Positions 26,485-35,091 of a DNA stretch of 64,000 bases are shown here, one piece after another; the stretch's first letter is position 1, and each line of letters starts with the position of its first letter. Both the position numbers and the translations under genes were made by a program. The notes beneath the pieces are model-generated. The model was not told where the DNA came from. It made no database searches and saw only the letters and a program-made list of their open reading frames with translations. The stretch is taken from NCBI RefSeq assembly GCF_034521915.1, contig NZ_JAXHLU010000001.1:1-64000 (forward strand), written 5' to 3'. This stretch comes from Fodinibius sp034521915 (GTDB lineage Bacteria; Bacteroidota; Rhodothermia; Balneolales; Balneolaceae).

Positions 26485-27459
26485 ATGAGTACCCTACTAA
26501 CCCACATCGCAGTAAGTGACGGAAAAATTAAACGAGCATCGCTGGAAGTATTATCGCGAATGACCCAATTGGCCGAAGCTAATGGACACTCTTCCGAAGC
26601 TGTTATTATTGATGCCAATGCTTCTGATCACGTTGATGAGGTCCAAAAATATGGTGCCTCTAAAATTTATGCGATCGAAGATCCTATTTTTAAAAATCAT
26701 CAAAATACACCGCTGCTTAAAGCACTTTCGAAGGTGCTGGATGAAGCCGATCCGTTTGTGTTTGGCTTTGGATCAACGGAAAGCACCAAAGATATTCTGG
26801 GTGCCCTGGCAGCTAACACTGACGCGGCTGTTCTTTCGGATGTATCTGAGTTTGAATTGATTGACAACGGTATCAAAGCGACGCGACCGGTAATGGCCGC
26901 AAAGATTCTTTCTACAAATAAAGCCACTGGTGACAACATCTTGGTTTCTGTCCGTTCGGGATCGTATGATCTAAATGAATCTCCCACCGAGGCTGAAGTG
27001 GAAAATGTCGATTTCAATTTTGATAAAAATGAACTCGAAGCTACCCTGCGCGAAATCATTGGCGCCTCCGATGACAAGATTGACTTAACTGAAGCCGAAA
27101 CCATTGTAGCTGCCGGACGTGGAGCCAAAGATGACGAGGGACAAGAACTGGTCGAAGATTTGGCTTCTGTTTTAGGTGCAGCACTCGGTGCTTCACGAGC
27201 ATTGACCGAAGCGGGAATCATGGATCCGAGCCTGCAAATTGGTCAGACCGGAAAAGTAGTTTCGCCACAGCTCTATATTGCTGTGGGTATTTCCGGAGCC
27301 ATTCAGCACGTTGCGGGTATGGCCAACAGTAAAGTCATTGTAGCGATTAATAAAGATCCAGACGCACCCATTTTCGATATTGCCGATTATGGCATCGTTG
27401 GAGACCTTTACGATGTTCTGCCACCGTTTATCGAGGAGTTGAAGAAAATTAAAGGATAA
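26485..27459 (+). CDS. fixB: Electron transfer flavoprotein alpha subunit (FixB/EtfA)
   Basis: A 324-residue ETF alpha subunit. The N-terminal domain handles the beta-subunit contact, and the C-terminal FAD domain shows AAGRGAKDDEG, LGAALGASRALTEAG, QIGQTGKVVSPQLYIAVGIS and SKVIVAINKDPDAPIFDIAD. Length and motifs are standard. The 78-bp gap to fixC carries a TTCAACATT word hairpin. It is expected to accept electrons from acyl-CoA dehydrogenases such as the two encoded downstream. Confidence 0.96.
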   Translation: MSTLLTHIAVSDGKIKRASLEVLSRMTQLAEANGHSSEAVIIDANASDHVDEVQKYGASKIYAIEDPIFKNHQNTPLLKALSKVLDEADPFVFGFGSTESTKDILGALAANTDAAVLSDVSEFELIDNGIKATRPVMAAKILSTNKATGDNILVSVRSGSYDLNESPTEAEVENVDFNFDKNELEATLREIIGASDDKIDLTEAETIVAAGRGAKDDEGQELVEDLASVLGAALGASRALTEAGIMDPSLQIGQTGKVVSPQLYIAVGISGAIQHVAGMANSKVIVAINKDPDAPIFDIADYGIVGDLYDVLPPFIEELKKIKG

Positions 27460-27537
27460 ACAATTTTAAGTTTTGAATGTTGAATTGTGAATTAATTTCA
27501 GCATTCAACATTCAGAAATAATCATTCAACATTTATT
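27460..27537. repeat. TTCAACATT word repeat between fixB and fixC
   Basis: The spacer contains TTTTGAATGTTGAATTGTG followed by complementary copies CAGCATTCAACATTCAG and ATCATTCAACATTT. Similar words occur at 9670, 15480 and 15805, always just after a gene end. Confidence 0.65.
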
Positions 27538-28866
27538 ATGATGGACGAAAAGTTTGACTGTATTATTGTAGGTGCGGGTATTGCCGGACTGGCGGCTGCG
27601 ATGACCCTGGCACGCAATAACATGAAGTTTCTACTCATCGAAAAAGGCGAATTTGCCGGATCAAAAAATGTATCCGGAGGCGTACTCTGGGGCAGTGATC
27701 TGGCCAAGCTCGTGCCCAATTACTGGGAGGAGAAAGACGGTGGCTGGGAGCGTTTCATTAACCATCGTCGGCTTACATTTATGGACGATCAGTCAACTTT
27801 TTCCATCGACTTCAAATCGTCGCACTTCAACGAAACACCCTACTCTGGGGTCGTTGTCCTACGCTCAAAATTTGATCGCTGGCTAGCCGGAAAGGTCCAG
27901 GATGCTATTGACGAAAGTGATTACGCCATGGACTCTTTCATCGCCACCAATATTAAGGTGGATGAAATCCTGATGGAAGACGATAAAGCAGTAGGTATTC
28001 TTACCGGAGAAGAGGAATTCCATGCCGACAGTGTTATCATCTCAGAAGGCGTCAATAATTTGCTCACTCGACAAGTGGGTTTGCAGGATGATTACGTGCC
28101 TGCTGATCACATGTTGACGGGCATTAAAGAGGTTATTCGCTATGATCAAAAAGTGCTCGAAGATCGTTTTCAATTGAACGGACTCAGCGGCATGTCGAAT
28201 GAGTTTGTGGGTTTTGCCACTGATGGTGTCGAAGGAGGAGGGTTTCTCTACACCAACCGCGATACCATTTCGCTAGGATTAGTGGCCGGAATTAAAGATA
28301 TGCGCGAAAAGGAAAAAAGTCCGCATGATCTGCTGAATACTTTTAAGGCACATCCCGTCATCCAGGATACTATTCAAGGCGGAGAAGTCGTTGAATATTC
28401 GGCGCACGTGGTTTCTTCCGGCGATAAGCGCGCAATGCCAAAAGAACTCTATAAAGATGGTGTTTTACTTTGCGGTGAAGCAGCCAACTTACTGATGAAT
28501 GCCGGAAAGGCTATACAGGGCATGGACTACGCGATGCGGTCTGGAATTTTAGGGGCTGAAACAATCGTTAAAGCAAAAGAACGTGATGATTTTACGAGTA
28601 ATACGCTCAAAGAATATAAGCAGGCCCTCGAAGAAAGCTACGTTATGAAAGACATCAACAGCTTCCAGGATGCCGTGCACATGTTGCACAATCCGACGAT
28701 GTACCAGGATGTGCCCAACCTGATTTGTGATTTTGGACGTAAATTCTTCACAATCGACAATGAGCCGACAAAGAAATCACGCGTGCTAATGAAAGAATCT
28801 ATAAAAGAGCACTCATCCTATTGGGATCTCATGAAAATCGGATTTAAAGGAGCAAAATCCTTGTAA
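27538..28866 (+). CDS. fixC: FixC-type ETF:quinone oxidoreductase flavoprotein
   Basis: A 442-residue flavoprotein. The Rossmann motif GAGIAGLAAAMTLARN near residues 12-27 binds FAD, KNVSGGVLWG is the family segment after it, and LLCGEAANLLMNAGKAIQGM near 310-330 is the second FAD contact. Relatives (FixC, the flavin part of ETF-QO) pass electrons from ETF to quinone. The cluster cysteine motif absent from this chain is supplied by the separate FixX protein encoded 141 bp downstream. ATG 27538 is followed immediately by a second ATG; either may be used. Confidence 0.93.
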   Translation: MMDEKFDCIIVGAGIAGLAAAMTLARNNMKFLLIEKGEFAGSKNVSGGVLWGSDLAKLVPNYWEEKDGGWERFINHRRLTFMDDQSTFSIDFKSSHFNETPYSGVVVLRSKFDRWLAGKVQDAIDESDYAMDSFIATNIKVDEILMEDDKAVGILTGEEEFHADSVIISEGVNNLLTRQVGLQDDYVPADHMLTGIKEVIRYDQKVLEDRFQLNGLSGMSNEFVGFATDGVEGGGFLYTNRDTISLGLVAGIKDMREKEKSPHDLLNTFKAHPVIQDTIQGGEVVEYSAHVVSSGDKRAMPKELYKDGVLLCGEAANLLMNAGKAIQGMDYAMRSGILGAETIVKAKERDDFTSNTLKEYKQALEESYVMKDINSFQDAVHMLHNPTMYQDVPNLICDFGRKFFTIDNEPTKKSRVLMKESIKEHSSYWDLMKIGFKGAKSL

Positions 28867-28899
28867 GAAGATAAGATTTTAAAACAGTAAAATTGTTTA

Positions 28900-28973
28900 T
28901 GTGTCATCCTGAATTTATTTCAGGATCTGAATCTAAATATTTTATAGATTCTGAAACGAGTTCAGAATGACAC
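28900..28973. repeat. Inverted repeat between fixC and fixX
   Basis: Two arms of about 30 bp, GTGTCATCCTGAATTTATTT and the complementary ACGAGTTCAGAATGACAC, flank a short AT loop near 28937-28946. One arm of the same family recurs alone at 16683-16709 (GATCCTGAAACAAGTTCAGG). The structure sits inside the operon, so it would fold in the fix transcript. Confidence 0.8.
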
Positions 28974-29007
28974 ATGCTAACTTAATAGCAAGTCATCACT
29001 TTTTATT

Positions 29008-29310
29008 ATGAAATTACTTGATCTTACAGAACGACTGGGACTGGTCAGCTATCGCAACCAGGCAAAATCAGATATCAAACCACATATTGAGGTGGATACG
29101 GATATCTGTAATTCTGTTTGCCCGCATAAATGTACAACCTACGTTTGTCCGGCCAACTGCTATACGATGGATGAGGACGGGCAAGTGCATTTTCAGGTTG
29201 AGGATTGCATCGAATGCGGCACGTGCATGTATGCCTGCGATCAGGGCGCGGTGGACTGGAACTATCCCGATCCGGAAATAGGTCGCGGCGTTACTTGGAA
29301 CTTTGGATAG
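29008..29310 (+). CDS. fixX: FixX-type ferredoxin-like protein
   Basis: A 100-residue iron-sulfur protein. Cysteines are arranged as CNSVCPHKCTTYVCPANC in the N-terminal half and CIECGTCMYACDQG in the second, the pattern of FixX and of the C-terminal part of ETF-QO, which carries a [4Fe-4S] cluster. It completes the FixABCX set and is the link between FixC flavin and the quinone pool, or ferredoxin in bifurcating relatives. The operon continues across a repeat-rich gap holding a transposase-like gene on the opposite strand. Confidence 0.93.
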   Translation: MKLLDLTERLGLVSYRNQAKSDIKPHIEVDTDICNSVCPHKCTTYVCPANCYTMDEDGQVHFQVEDCIECGTCMYACDQGAVDWNYPDPEIGRGVTWNFG

Positions 29311-29317
29311 TATTACG

Positions 29318-29400
29318 CCGCAACGCAGAGCATTGCGACTAGATAAAGGTAGAAAAAAATTTTAGATCTCGTTACGATGCTCCGCGTCGTAGCGAGATAG
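29318..29400. repeat. REP pair flanking the RAYT gene, left
   Basis: A forward REP at 29318-29345 (CGCAACGCAGAGCATTGCGA then CTAGATA) and an inverted REP at 29367-29400 (TCTCGTTACGATGCTCCGCG then TCGTAGCGAGATA) form a BIME-like pair. They carry the same hairpin core and GAGATA foot as the right pair. Confidence 0.8.
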
Positions 29401-29484
29401 GTTTTAATCTACCTTCCCTTCCAATCTTGTTCCAAGGTTCGACATTAGAACAAATCTATTCCACACACCCGAGAAAATTTCACC

Positions 29485-30015
29485 CTAAAATATCGTAACT
29501 TCAAATAGTCCCGATTCACCCAAATAGTTTTTAGCAGAAGAGTACCGCCAATCTTCAGGAGAGTCCACATATCCTCTTTTAACAGGATTATTATGAATAT
29601 ACTCTACTTTTTGCACCATCATATAATCCCCTATAATTTGTTTTGGATGATATCCTTCATCCCAAAATTGATATTTGCGGTCAGTTTTAAACTTGCTCTT
29701 TTGTTCGCAAAGCCTTCTCAACCATATGTGTTTATCATTATTCTTTAAACAATCAATACATTTGCGTGCCGTATATGATTTAAACGCTGCAATTTTTCTA
29801 TCTAAACAATTGGCTTGCGCAATAAAATGGATATGATTTTCCATGATTACATATGCATAAATTTTAGCCTCTCTCTTATTTTGTAAAAATTTTAGAGCAT
29901 TGATAATAATATCTGATAACCTTGGACTTCCAAATAATGGTAACCCGTAAATTACTGAAGATGTGATTAAATAAGGATATTCGTCTTCGTATATCTTATA
30001 ACGAGTCCTACTCAT
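29485..30015 (-). CDS. REP-associated tyrosine transposase (RAYT)
   Basis: About 176 residues from ATG 30015 (SRTRYKIYEDEYPYLITSSV); the in-frame extension to 30066 has no support. This is an HUH endonuclease of the TnpA-REP type: the HUH pair is H-I-H in VIMENHIHFIAQA, and the catalytic tyrosine lies in VEYIHNNPVKRGYVDSPEDW, the family hallmark. RAYTs process REP hairpins as single strands and are held responsible for spreading them. The gene is flanked on both sides by inverted REP pairs with GAGATA feet, which is the classic REPtron layout. It interrupts the fix/acyl-CoA dehydrogenase region on the opposite strand. Confidence 0.92.
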   Translation of the reverse strand: MSRTRYKIYEDEYPYLITSSVIYGLPLFGSPRLSDIIINALKFLQNKREAKIYAYVIMENHIHFIAQANCLDRKIAAFKSYTARKCIDCLKNNDKHIWLRRLCEQKSKFKTDRKYQFWDEGYHPKQIIGDYMMVQKVEYIHNNPVKRGYVDSPEDWRYSSAKNYLGESGLFEVTIF

Positions 30016-30069
30016 ATCATTTTTTATTAGTAAGAGTACTCTATTAAGTAAATCCTTACATCTCAATCC

Positions 30070-30158
30070 GTCGCACCGCGGAGCATTGCGACGAGATAAA
30101 ATAAAAAGTTGATTTTTATAGAATATATTATCTCGTTACGAAGCTCCGCGTCGTAACA
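30070..30158. repeat. REP pair flanking the RAYT gene, right
   Basis: Forward REP at 30070-30098 (GTCGCACCGCGGAGCATTGC then GACGAGATA) and inverted REP at 30130-30157 (TCTCGTTACGAAGCTCCGCG then TCGTAAC). Distant relatives lie at 6226-6260, 9475-9495, 18648-18671 and 18800-18815. Confidence 0.8.
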
Positions 30159-30296
30159 ACTAAGTTGAATTTTCAGATCTGTAAGTAATTCGAGTTACAT
30201 CGTCCAATCAATAATTACTCTTGCAAAATAATCTCCCAAAATTTTTCTATTTTAATACAGAGAAAAATCCTAACCTATTTTTATTAATACCATCTT

Positions 30297-31481
30297 ATGA
30301 GTACCGACGTATTGAATCAACCTACTGAGCTCAGTTTTGAACTTTCCGAAGAACAACAGCTCATCAGAGACAGCATCAAAGATTTCGTTGAGCGCCATGT
30401 TAAACCGGACGTAAAAGAGCGCGATGCCAGCAAAGAATTTCCTCATGATCTTGTACAAAAATTAGCCGACCAAGGCTTTATGGGAATGGTCCATCCCGAA
30501 AAGTATGGTGGCGGTGGCGTAGGACACGTGAGCTTTTGCCTGGCCATCGAAGAAATTGCACGATGGGATGCTTCCCTGGCTTTGACGGTCGCCTCGCATA
30601 CTTCACTGGCATCGGGACATATTGCCCTGGCAGCTAACGAATCCCAAAAAGAAAAATACCTGACTCCTCTTGCCAAAGGTGAAAAGCTGGGTGCCTGGTG
30701 TCTCACGGAACCCGGCTCGGGAAGTGATGCTTCCGGGATGAAAACAACAGCTATCAAAAAAGGCGATAAATATATTCTCAACGGTACCAAGATTTTTATT
30801 ACACAGGGCTCGGTCGGTGATATTTACGTAGTACTCGCGAAAACAGATCCCGATAAAGGGACAAAAGGAATTAGCGCTTTTATTGTTGAAGGCGACTGGG
30901 ATGGTGTTGAATCCGGTGGCAAAATGGAAAAGCTTGGAATGAATTCCAGTGATACGACGGAGGTCATTTTTGAGGATGTGGAAGTGCCTGAAGAAAATCT
31001 GTTAGGCGAACTGGGAAAAGGTTTTGTTGACACGATGAAAGTGCTCGACGGCGGACGCATTGGCATTGGTGCCCTGTCGGTTGGAATTGCACGCGGCGCC
31101 CTCGAAGAATCCCTGAAATATTCGGGCGAACGCAAGCAATTTGGTTCTCCCATTGGCGACTTCCAAGCTATTGAAACAAAAATGGCAAATATGGCTACTG
31201 AAGTGGATGCCGCTCGTATGCTGGTCCACCGCGCCGCCTGGCTGAAAGATCAGGGCAAACCGTTTACTAAAGAAGTATCGATGGCAAAACTCTTTGCCTC
31301 AGAACTGGCTGTACGTGCTGCCGATGAGGCCGTACAAATTCACGGTGGCTACGGCTACATCAAGGAATATCATGTAGAGCGATTTATGCGCGATGCCAAG
31401 CTGATGACGATTGGCGAAGGTACTTCCGAGGTTCAGCGCATGATTATCGGCCGTGAACTCAAAAAGGAATTCTGGGGATAG
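30297..31481 (+). CDS. Acyl-CoA dehydrogenase
   Basis: A 394-residue flavoenzyme. The family signatures are AWCLTEPGSGSDASGMKTTA (FAD contact), KIFITQGSVGDIYVVLAKTD, RIGIGALSVGIARGALE, RKQFGSPIGDFQAIE, VQIHGGYGYIKEYHVERFMR and the end IGEGTSEVQRMIIGRELKK. The base is probably the E of GEGTSE, as in short/medium-chain members. It oxidises an acyl-CoA and donates electrons to the ETF encoded upstream. The exact chain length or branched substrate is not readable. It precedes glutaryl-CoA dehydrogenase, 145 bp apart. Confidence 0.94.
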   Translation: MSTDVLNQPTELSFELSEEQQLIRDSIKDFVERHVKPDVKERDASKEFPHDLVQKLADQGFMGMVHPEKYGGGGVGHVSFCLAIEEIARWDASLALTVASHTSLASGHIALAANESQKEKYLTPLAKGEKLGAWCLTEPGSGSDASGMKTTAIKKGDKYILNGTKIFITQGSVGDIYVVLAKTDPDKGTKGISAFIVEGDWDGVESGGKMEKLGMNSSDTTEVIFEDVEVPEENLLGELGKGFVDTMKVLDGGRIGIGALSVGIARGALEESLKYSGERKQFGSPIGDFQAIETKMANMATEVDAARMLVHRAAWLKDQGKPFTKEVSMAKLFASELAVRAADEAVQIHGGYGYIKEYHVERFMRDAKLMTIGEGTSEVQRMIIGRELKKEFWG

Positions 31482-31484
31482 ATT

Positions 31485-31560
31485 AATGTTGAATTCAGCT
31501 AACCAGTTGACAGGTATCAGAAAATGTTCTGATTCAGACAACTGAATTCACATCATTGTA
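31485..31560. repeat. GTTGAATTC word hairpin between the two dehydrogenases
   Basis: Reads AATGTTGAATTCAGCTAACC, then GACAACTGAATTCACATC, with a CAGAAAATGTTCTG stem between. It sits immediately after the stop codon of the first gene, like the other word hairpins in this region. Confidence 0.6.
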
Positions 31561-31626
31561 ACCTGCAACTTTCAACCATATAACTTACCTTCTATAAAAG
31601 AAAATCCCATAAAAAGAAATCATCCC

Positions 31627-32848
31627 ATGGCCAGCAACAGCTTTAACATAGACGACCCGTTCCAGTTTGAATCCGAGCTCTCCGAAGATGATCGCATGAT
31701 CATGGAGACGGCTCGCGATTATGCCCAGAGTAAACTTGAACCACGGGCACTAAAAGGAAATCAGGAAGAATATTTTGATAAGGATATTGCTACAGAGATG
31801 GGTGATTTGGGATTGCTGGGCTCCTATCTGCCTCCTGAATACGGCGGCGTGGATGCCAGTCAGACCGCCTACGGACTTATTGCCCGCGAGGTTGAGCGCG
31901 TGGATTCCGGCTATCGCTCGTTTATGTCAGTGCAGTCGTCGCTGGTAATGTTCCCTATTTTCAAGTTTGGTACAGACGAGCAGAAAGAACGTTTTCTGCC
32001 AAAACTGGCAACGGGAGAACTTGATCGGCTGCTTTGGACTTACCGAACCCGATCACGGTTCCGATCCGGGATCCATGTCCACAACAGCAGTCAAAACCGA
32101 TGGCGGATGGATCTTAAATGGAGCCAAAATGTGGATTACCAACTCTCCCATTGCTGACGTGGGGATTGTCTGGGCGAAAGCAAAAGAAAATAAAGATGAC
32201 GAAGGCGAAATTCGCGGCTTTATTGTAACCAAAGATATGGACGGTTACAGCGCGCCGCCAACTAAACACAAAATGTCGCTCCGCGCTTCGGAAACCGGAG
32301 AAATGGTTTTTGAGGATGTATTTGTACCCGATGAAAATGTATTTCCCGATATTCGCGGACTCAAAGGCCCCTTTACCTGTTTAAATTCTGCACGATACGG
32401 TATTGCCTGGGGCACGGTGGGAGCAGCTGAATTTTGTTATCAGAAAGCACGCGAATATGTTCTCGATCGTAAACAATTTGGTTATCCTATTGGGGCCAAT
32501 CAACTGCCGCAAACGAAGCTGGCCAATATGCTTACCGATATCACCCAGATGCAGCTGCTGGCCTGGCGTTTAGGGAAATTGAAAGATGAAGGACGCGCAC
32601 ATCACTCAATGGTATCACTGGCGAAGCGCAATAACTGCGGAACGGCGCTGGAGATAGCTCGAATATCAAGAGATATGCATGGTGCCAATGGTATCACCGG
32701 TGAATATCGCGTGATCCATCATGTGATGAACCTCGAATCTGTAAATACTTACGAGGGTACTTACGATATTCATGGCTTAATTCTGGGACGAGAGATTACC
32801 GATATTCAGGCGTTTGTGCCTCGTGGAAATGATATGCCTGAGAATTAG
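31627..32848 (+). pseudogene. gcdH: Glutaryl-CoA dehydrogenase, one-base frameshift
   Basis: Glutaryl-CoA dehydrogenase oxidises and decarboxylates glutaryl-CoA to crotonyl-CoA in lysine and tryptophan breakdown. The match to the family is strong: SGYRSFMSVQSSLVMFPIFK, FGLTEPDHGSDPGSM, KMWITNSPIADVGIVWAK, LRASETGEMVFEDVFVPDEN, GPFTCLNSARYGIAWG and VNTYEGTYDIHGLILGREIT with the catalytic Glu in YEGT. Frame 1 ends after LATGELDRLLW, whereas the family reads GELIGCFGLTEP. Removing G at 32023 restores GELIGCFGLTEPDH exactly. The whole gene would then encode about 406 residues. It is therefore broken in the sequence given, or has a sequencing error. Confidence 0.92.
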
Positions 32849-32967
32849 TTTTCCACTAAGACATTAAGAGCACTAAGTTTAGGGATATATTAAATTCTGT
32901 AATCTTAGTGCCTTAGTGGTTTGTAAAACCATTCAGTAGGCAAGTACAACTCGCATAGGATCTTTCC
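32849..32967. repeat. CACTAAG word hairpin after gcdH
   Basis: Repeats of CCACTAAGACATTAAGAGC and the complementary CTTAGTGCCTTAGTGG, separated by AT-rich sequence, lie between the convergent gcdH and uppP genes. They could serve both strands as a hairpin. Confidence 0.65.
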
Positions 32968-33756
32968 TTAATACAATGTAATCCCGAAGCCGTACGCCAG
33001 TATTAAAAATACTGCGGCTAGCACAATGCGATAATATCCGAAGTGGCGAAAGCCGTAGTGATCTACGATTTTGAGGAATCCTTTCACGGCTATCCAGGCA
33101 AAGATAAAGGCAAAAATACTACCCATACCCAAAAGCACAAATTGGTCCATCGAAATGCCCGATGCCGTTTTAAACAGGTCATATCCCGTAGCAGCGGCCA
33201 TGGTGGGAATAGCCAACAGAAAGGAAAACTCGGTAGCCTGACGCTCGTTATAGCCGATCGCCGCACCGCCAATAATCGTAGCAGCAGCACGTGACGTGCC
33301 GGGAATCAGTGCAAAACATTGAGCAATGCCAATCATCAGGGCACTCTTCGTAGAGATCTCTTCCAGCTCCTCATATTGGGTTTCCCGGTTTCGTGTCCAC
33401 TTATCCAGCCAGATGAGAACAATCCCGCCCAAAATAAGCATTACGCTTACGACCACCGTATTAAAAAGCACTGCTTTAATGGCATCATAAAACAACAATC
33501 CCACCACAGAAACCGGGATAAACGCCCAAAACAGTTTATAGTATAGTTGCAGTCCGGCAAACAGCTTATCCCGATACATCACCACAATGGCCAGAACTGC
33601 TGAGAGTTGAATGGAGATTTCAAATGTCTTGAGAAATTCCGAGTTCTCCATTCCCAGCATGTGAGAGGCCAGAATCATATGTCCTGTTGAGGAGATGGGT
33701 AAAAATTCGGTAATCCCCTCAATTATGCTGAGGATGATAACTTCAATAATGCTCAT
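32968..33756 (-). CDS. uppP: Undecaprenyl-diphosphatase
   Basis: A 262-residue membrane protein of the BacA/UppP family. The first motif SIIEGITEFLPISSTGHMIL near residues 9-28 holds the catalytic acidic and serine residues, and the second is ALIPGTSRAAATIIGG near 150-165. About eight membrane helices are predictable. It dephosphorylates undecaprenyl pyrophosphate so that the carrier lipid can be reused for peptidoglycan and surface polysaccharides. Length is normal. Confidence 0.95.
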   Translation of the reverse strand: MSIIEVIILSIIEGITEFLPISSTGHMILASHMLGMENSEFLKTFEISIQLSAVLAIVVMYRDKLFAGLQLYYKLFWAFIPVSVVGLLFYDAIKAVLFNTVVVSVMLILGGIVLIWLDKWTRNRETQYEELEEISTKSALMIGIAQCFALIPGTSRAAATIIGGAAIGYNERQATEFSFLLAIPTMAAATGYDLFKTASGISMDQFVLLGMGSIFAFIFAWIAVKGFLKIVDHYGFRHFGYYRIVLAAVFLILAYGFGITLY

Positions 33757-33813
33757 GCCGCAAATTGTTAGATGGGAAAGAGGTTTTCAGTTTTAATCAG
33801 CATAAAATGCCCG

Positions 33814-34248
33814 CTACATTCCCGGCCAAGCTGACCATGGAATCCGAAGCAGAATCAGAAATAATCCCAAGCCATAGAAAATGAGGATTTTTTTATATCG
33901 AGCGGCATCATCATCCCCACTTTTAGCTTTGGAATAACCGATGGTGATGAGCACAATTCCAATAATCATGGTCAGCGGATGCTCCAGCATATACAGTCGA
34001 GACATGGCGTCGCCCATTGCTTCTCCGGAGAAATTTGACAATCCCATTGGAGAAATAACGTATAGAACTAAGCCGATTAACAATTGGAGATGTGCGGCAA
34101 TGAGTCCAATCAGCGAAATTTTTCGCGACTTCTCGGTAAAAGACTTGTTTTTGATGAAGTTCATTAGTGCATACCCAATAACGCCAACTAAAATGAGCAG
34201 CACCAGATAGGCAAGGCCGGAGTGCAGATGTTGTAAACCGGTGTACAT
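33814..34248 (-). CDS. Small four-helix membrane protein
   Basis: A 144-residue protein with four hydrophobic segments (about residues 10-30, 45-65, 90-110 and 120-140). Conserved-looking histidines lie in the first (LQHLHSGLAYLVLL), second (IAAHLQLLIG) and third (LEHPLTMIIG) segments. The spacing is reminiscent of membrane haem-b proteins, and relatives in Bacteroidetes are sometimes labelled cytochrome b-like, but haem binding is only inferred. It precedes uppP on the same strand by 57 bp. Confidence 0.65.
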   Translation of the reverse strand: MYTGLQHLHSGLAYLVLLILVGVIGYALMNFIKNKSFTEKSRKISLIGLIAAHLQLLIGLVLYVISPMGLSNFSGEAMGDAMSRLYMLEHPLTMIIGIVLITIGYSKAKSGDDDAARYKKILIFYGLGLFLILLRIPWSAWPGM

Positions 34249-34350
34249 ATGAAATAAGATTTAAGGAGTTAAATTTATGAGGCTCAATGATACGAAACTG
34301 CCGTTGAAACAGAAACTAAAATCAGTTCAACAGCAAAACGTTTTTTTCGA

Positions 34351-34561
34351 GGCCTTTGCAAAACCCAGAATATCAAGCTCGTCATTGCGAACCTGAGAAG
34401 CAATCTCCCAATCAAAGCTGGTAAAAGGAGATCGCCTGCCTATGCCGAAGCTAATATGACATAATAGTCCATATTTTATATAAGGCTCCGCGCAGGCAGG
34501 CCGCATTGCATTCCCCGCAAAGGCGGGACAAGGCGCGATGACAGTAAGGTTTTCAAAGGCC
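34351..34561. repeat. MITE-like element with terminal inverted repeats
   Basis: A 211-bp element whose ends are GGCCTTTGCAAAACC (34351-34365) and GGTTTTCAAAGGCC (34548-34561), inverted with one gap. Inside are GTCATTGCGAACCTGAGAAG, CGCAGGCAGGC and CCCCGCAAAGGCGGG stems. No coding capacity and no clear target duplication. It fills the gap between the two membrane-protein genes. Confidence 0.7.
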
Positions 34562-34596
34562 CATTTATCATCAAAAAGGAATTCTATTCCTGCTTA

Positions 34597-35076
34597 CTAA
34601 TTATCCTTTAAAATTGATTTCAGAGAAGCTACAAATGTTTCCGGATCATCCGGAGAAATTACAATGTCCCCATCTTTGGTTGTCAGTACTACCGTTTTAT
34701 TGCGATGAGTAACATACGCTTTGTAGCTTTTGAGAATGCTATTTCGGAAATAACCGACATAGCCGAACAGTCCACCAATACCAAACGTTCGAACCGATCC
34801 GGTCATCGCATGAGGTCTATATTCTACATCTGTAATATTTGATATATCAATATCTTTGGACCATCCGAGTCGTAAAATCTTCAGCTTACCGCCCTCAATA
34901 TGATATCCAAATATGCCGAAGCCCAGTGCTCCCAAAATAATTGCCCATGTTATAAGTGTGGTGATTACATCCGGCGTATAATAATTAAGTCCCAAAAGAA
35001 GTAAGGTAATTCCACTCGTCATCAAGATTAGCAGCCAATCCCACGGTGCTTTGAAGGTTTTTCTGATTTCTTCCAT
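34597..35076 (-). CDS. Membrane protein with bacterial PH-like domain
   Basis: A 159-residue protein. Two hydrophobic segments near residues 14-30 and 36-56 form an N-terminal hairpin, and the remainder reads as a beta-rich bacterial PH-like domain (IEGGKLKILRLGWSKDIDIS, GGLFGYVGYFRNSILKSYKA, KTVVLTTKDGDIVISPDDPE). Proteins of this layout are membrane anchored with a cytosolic domain of unknown role. The gene lies 15 bp downstream of the luciferase-like monooxygenase gene and probably shares its transcript. Confidence 0.65.
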   Translation of the reverse strand: MEEIRKTFKAPWDWLLILMTSGITLLLLGLNYYTPDVITTLITWAIILGALGFGIFGYHIEGGKLKILRLGWSKDIDISNITDVEYRPHAMTGSVRTFGIGGLFGYVGYFRNSILKSYKAYVTHRNKTVVLTTKDGDIVISPDDPETFVASLKSILKDN

Positions 35077-35091
35077 GGCATCCTCATTAAT

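Noticed and set aside
26700..27221. 173-residue frame opposite fixB
   Set aside because: Serine/alanine-rich antisense shadow of the ETF alpha gene.
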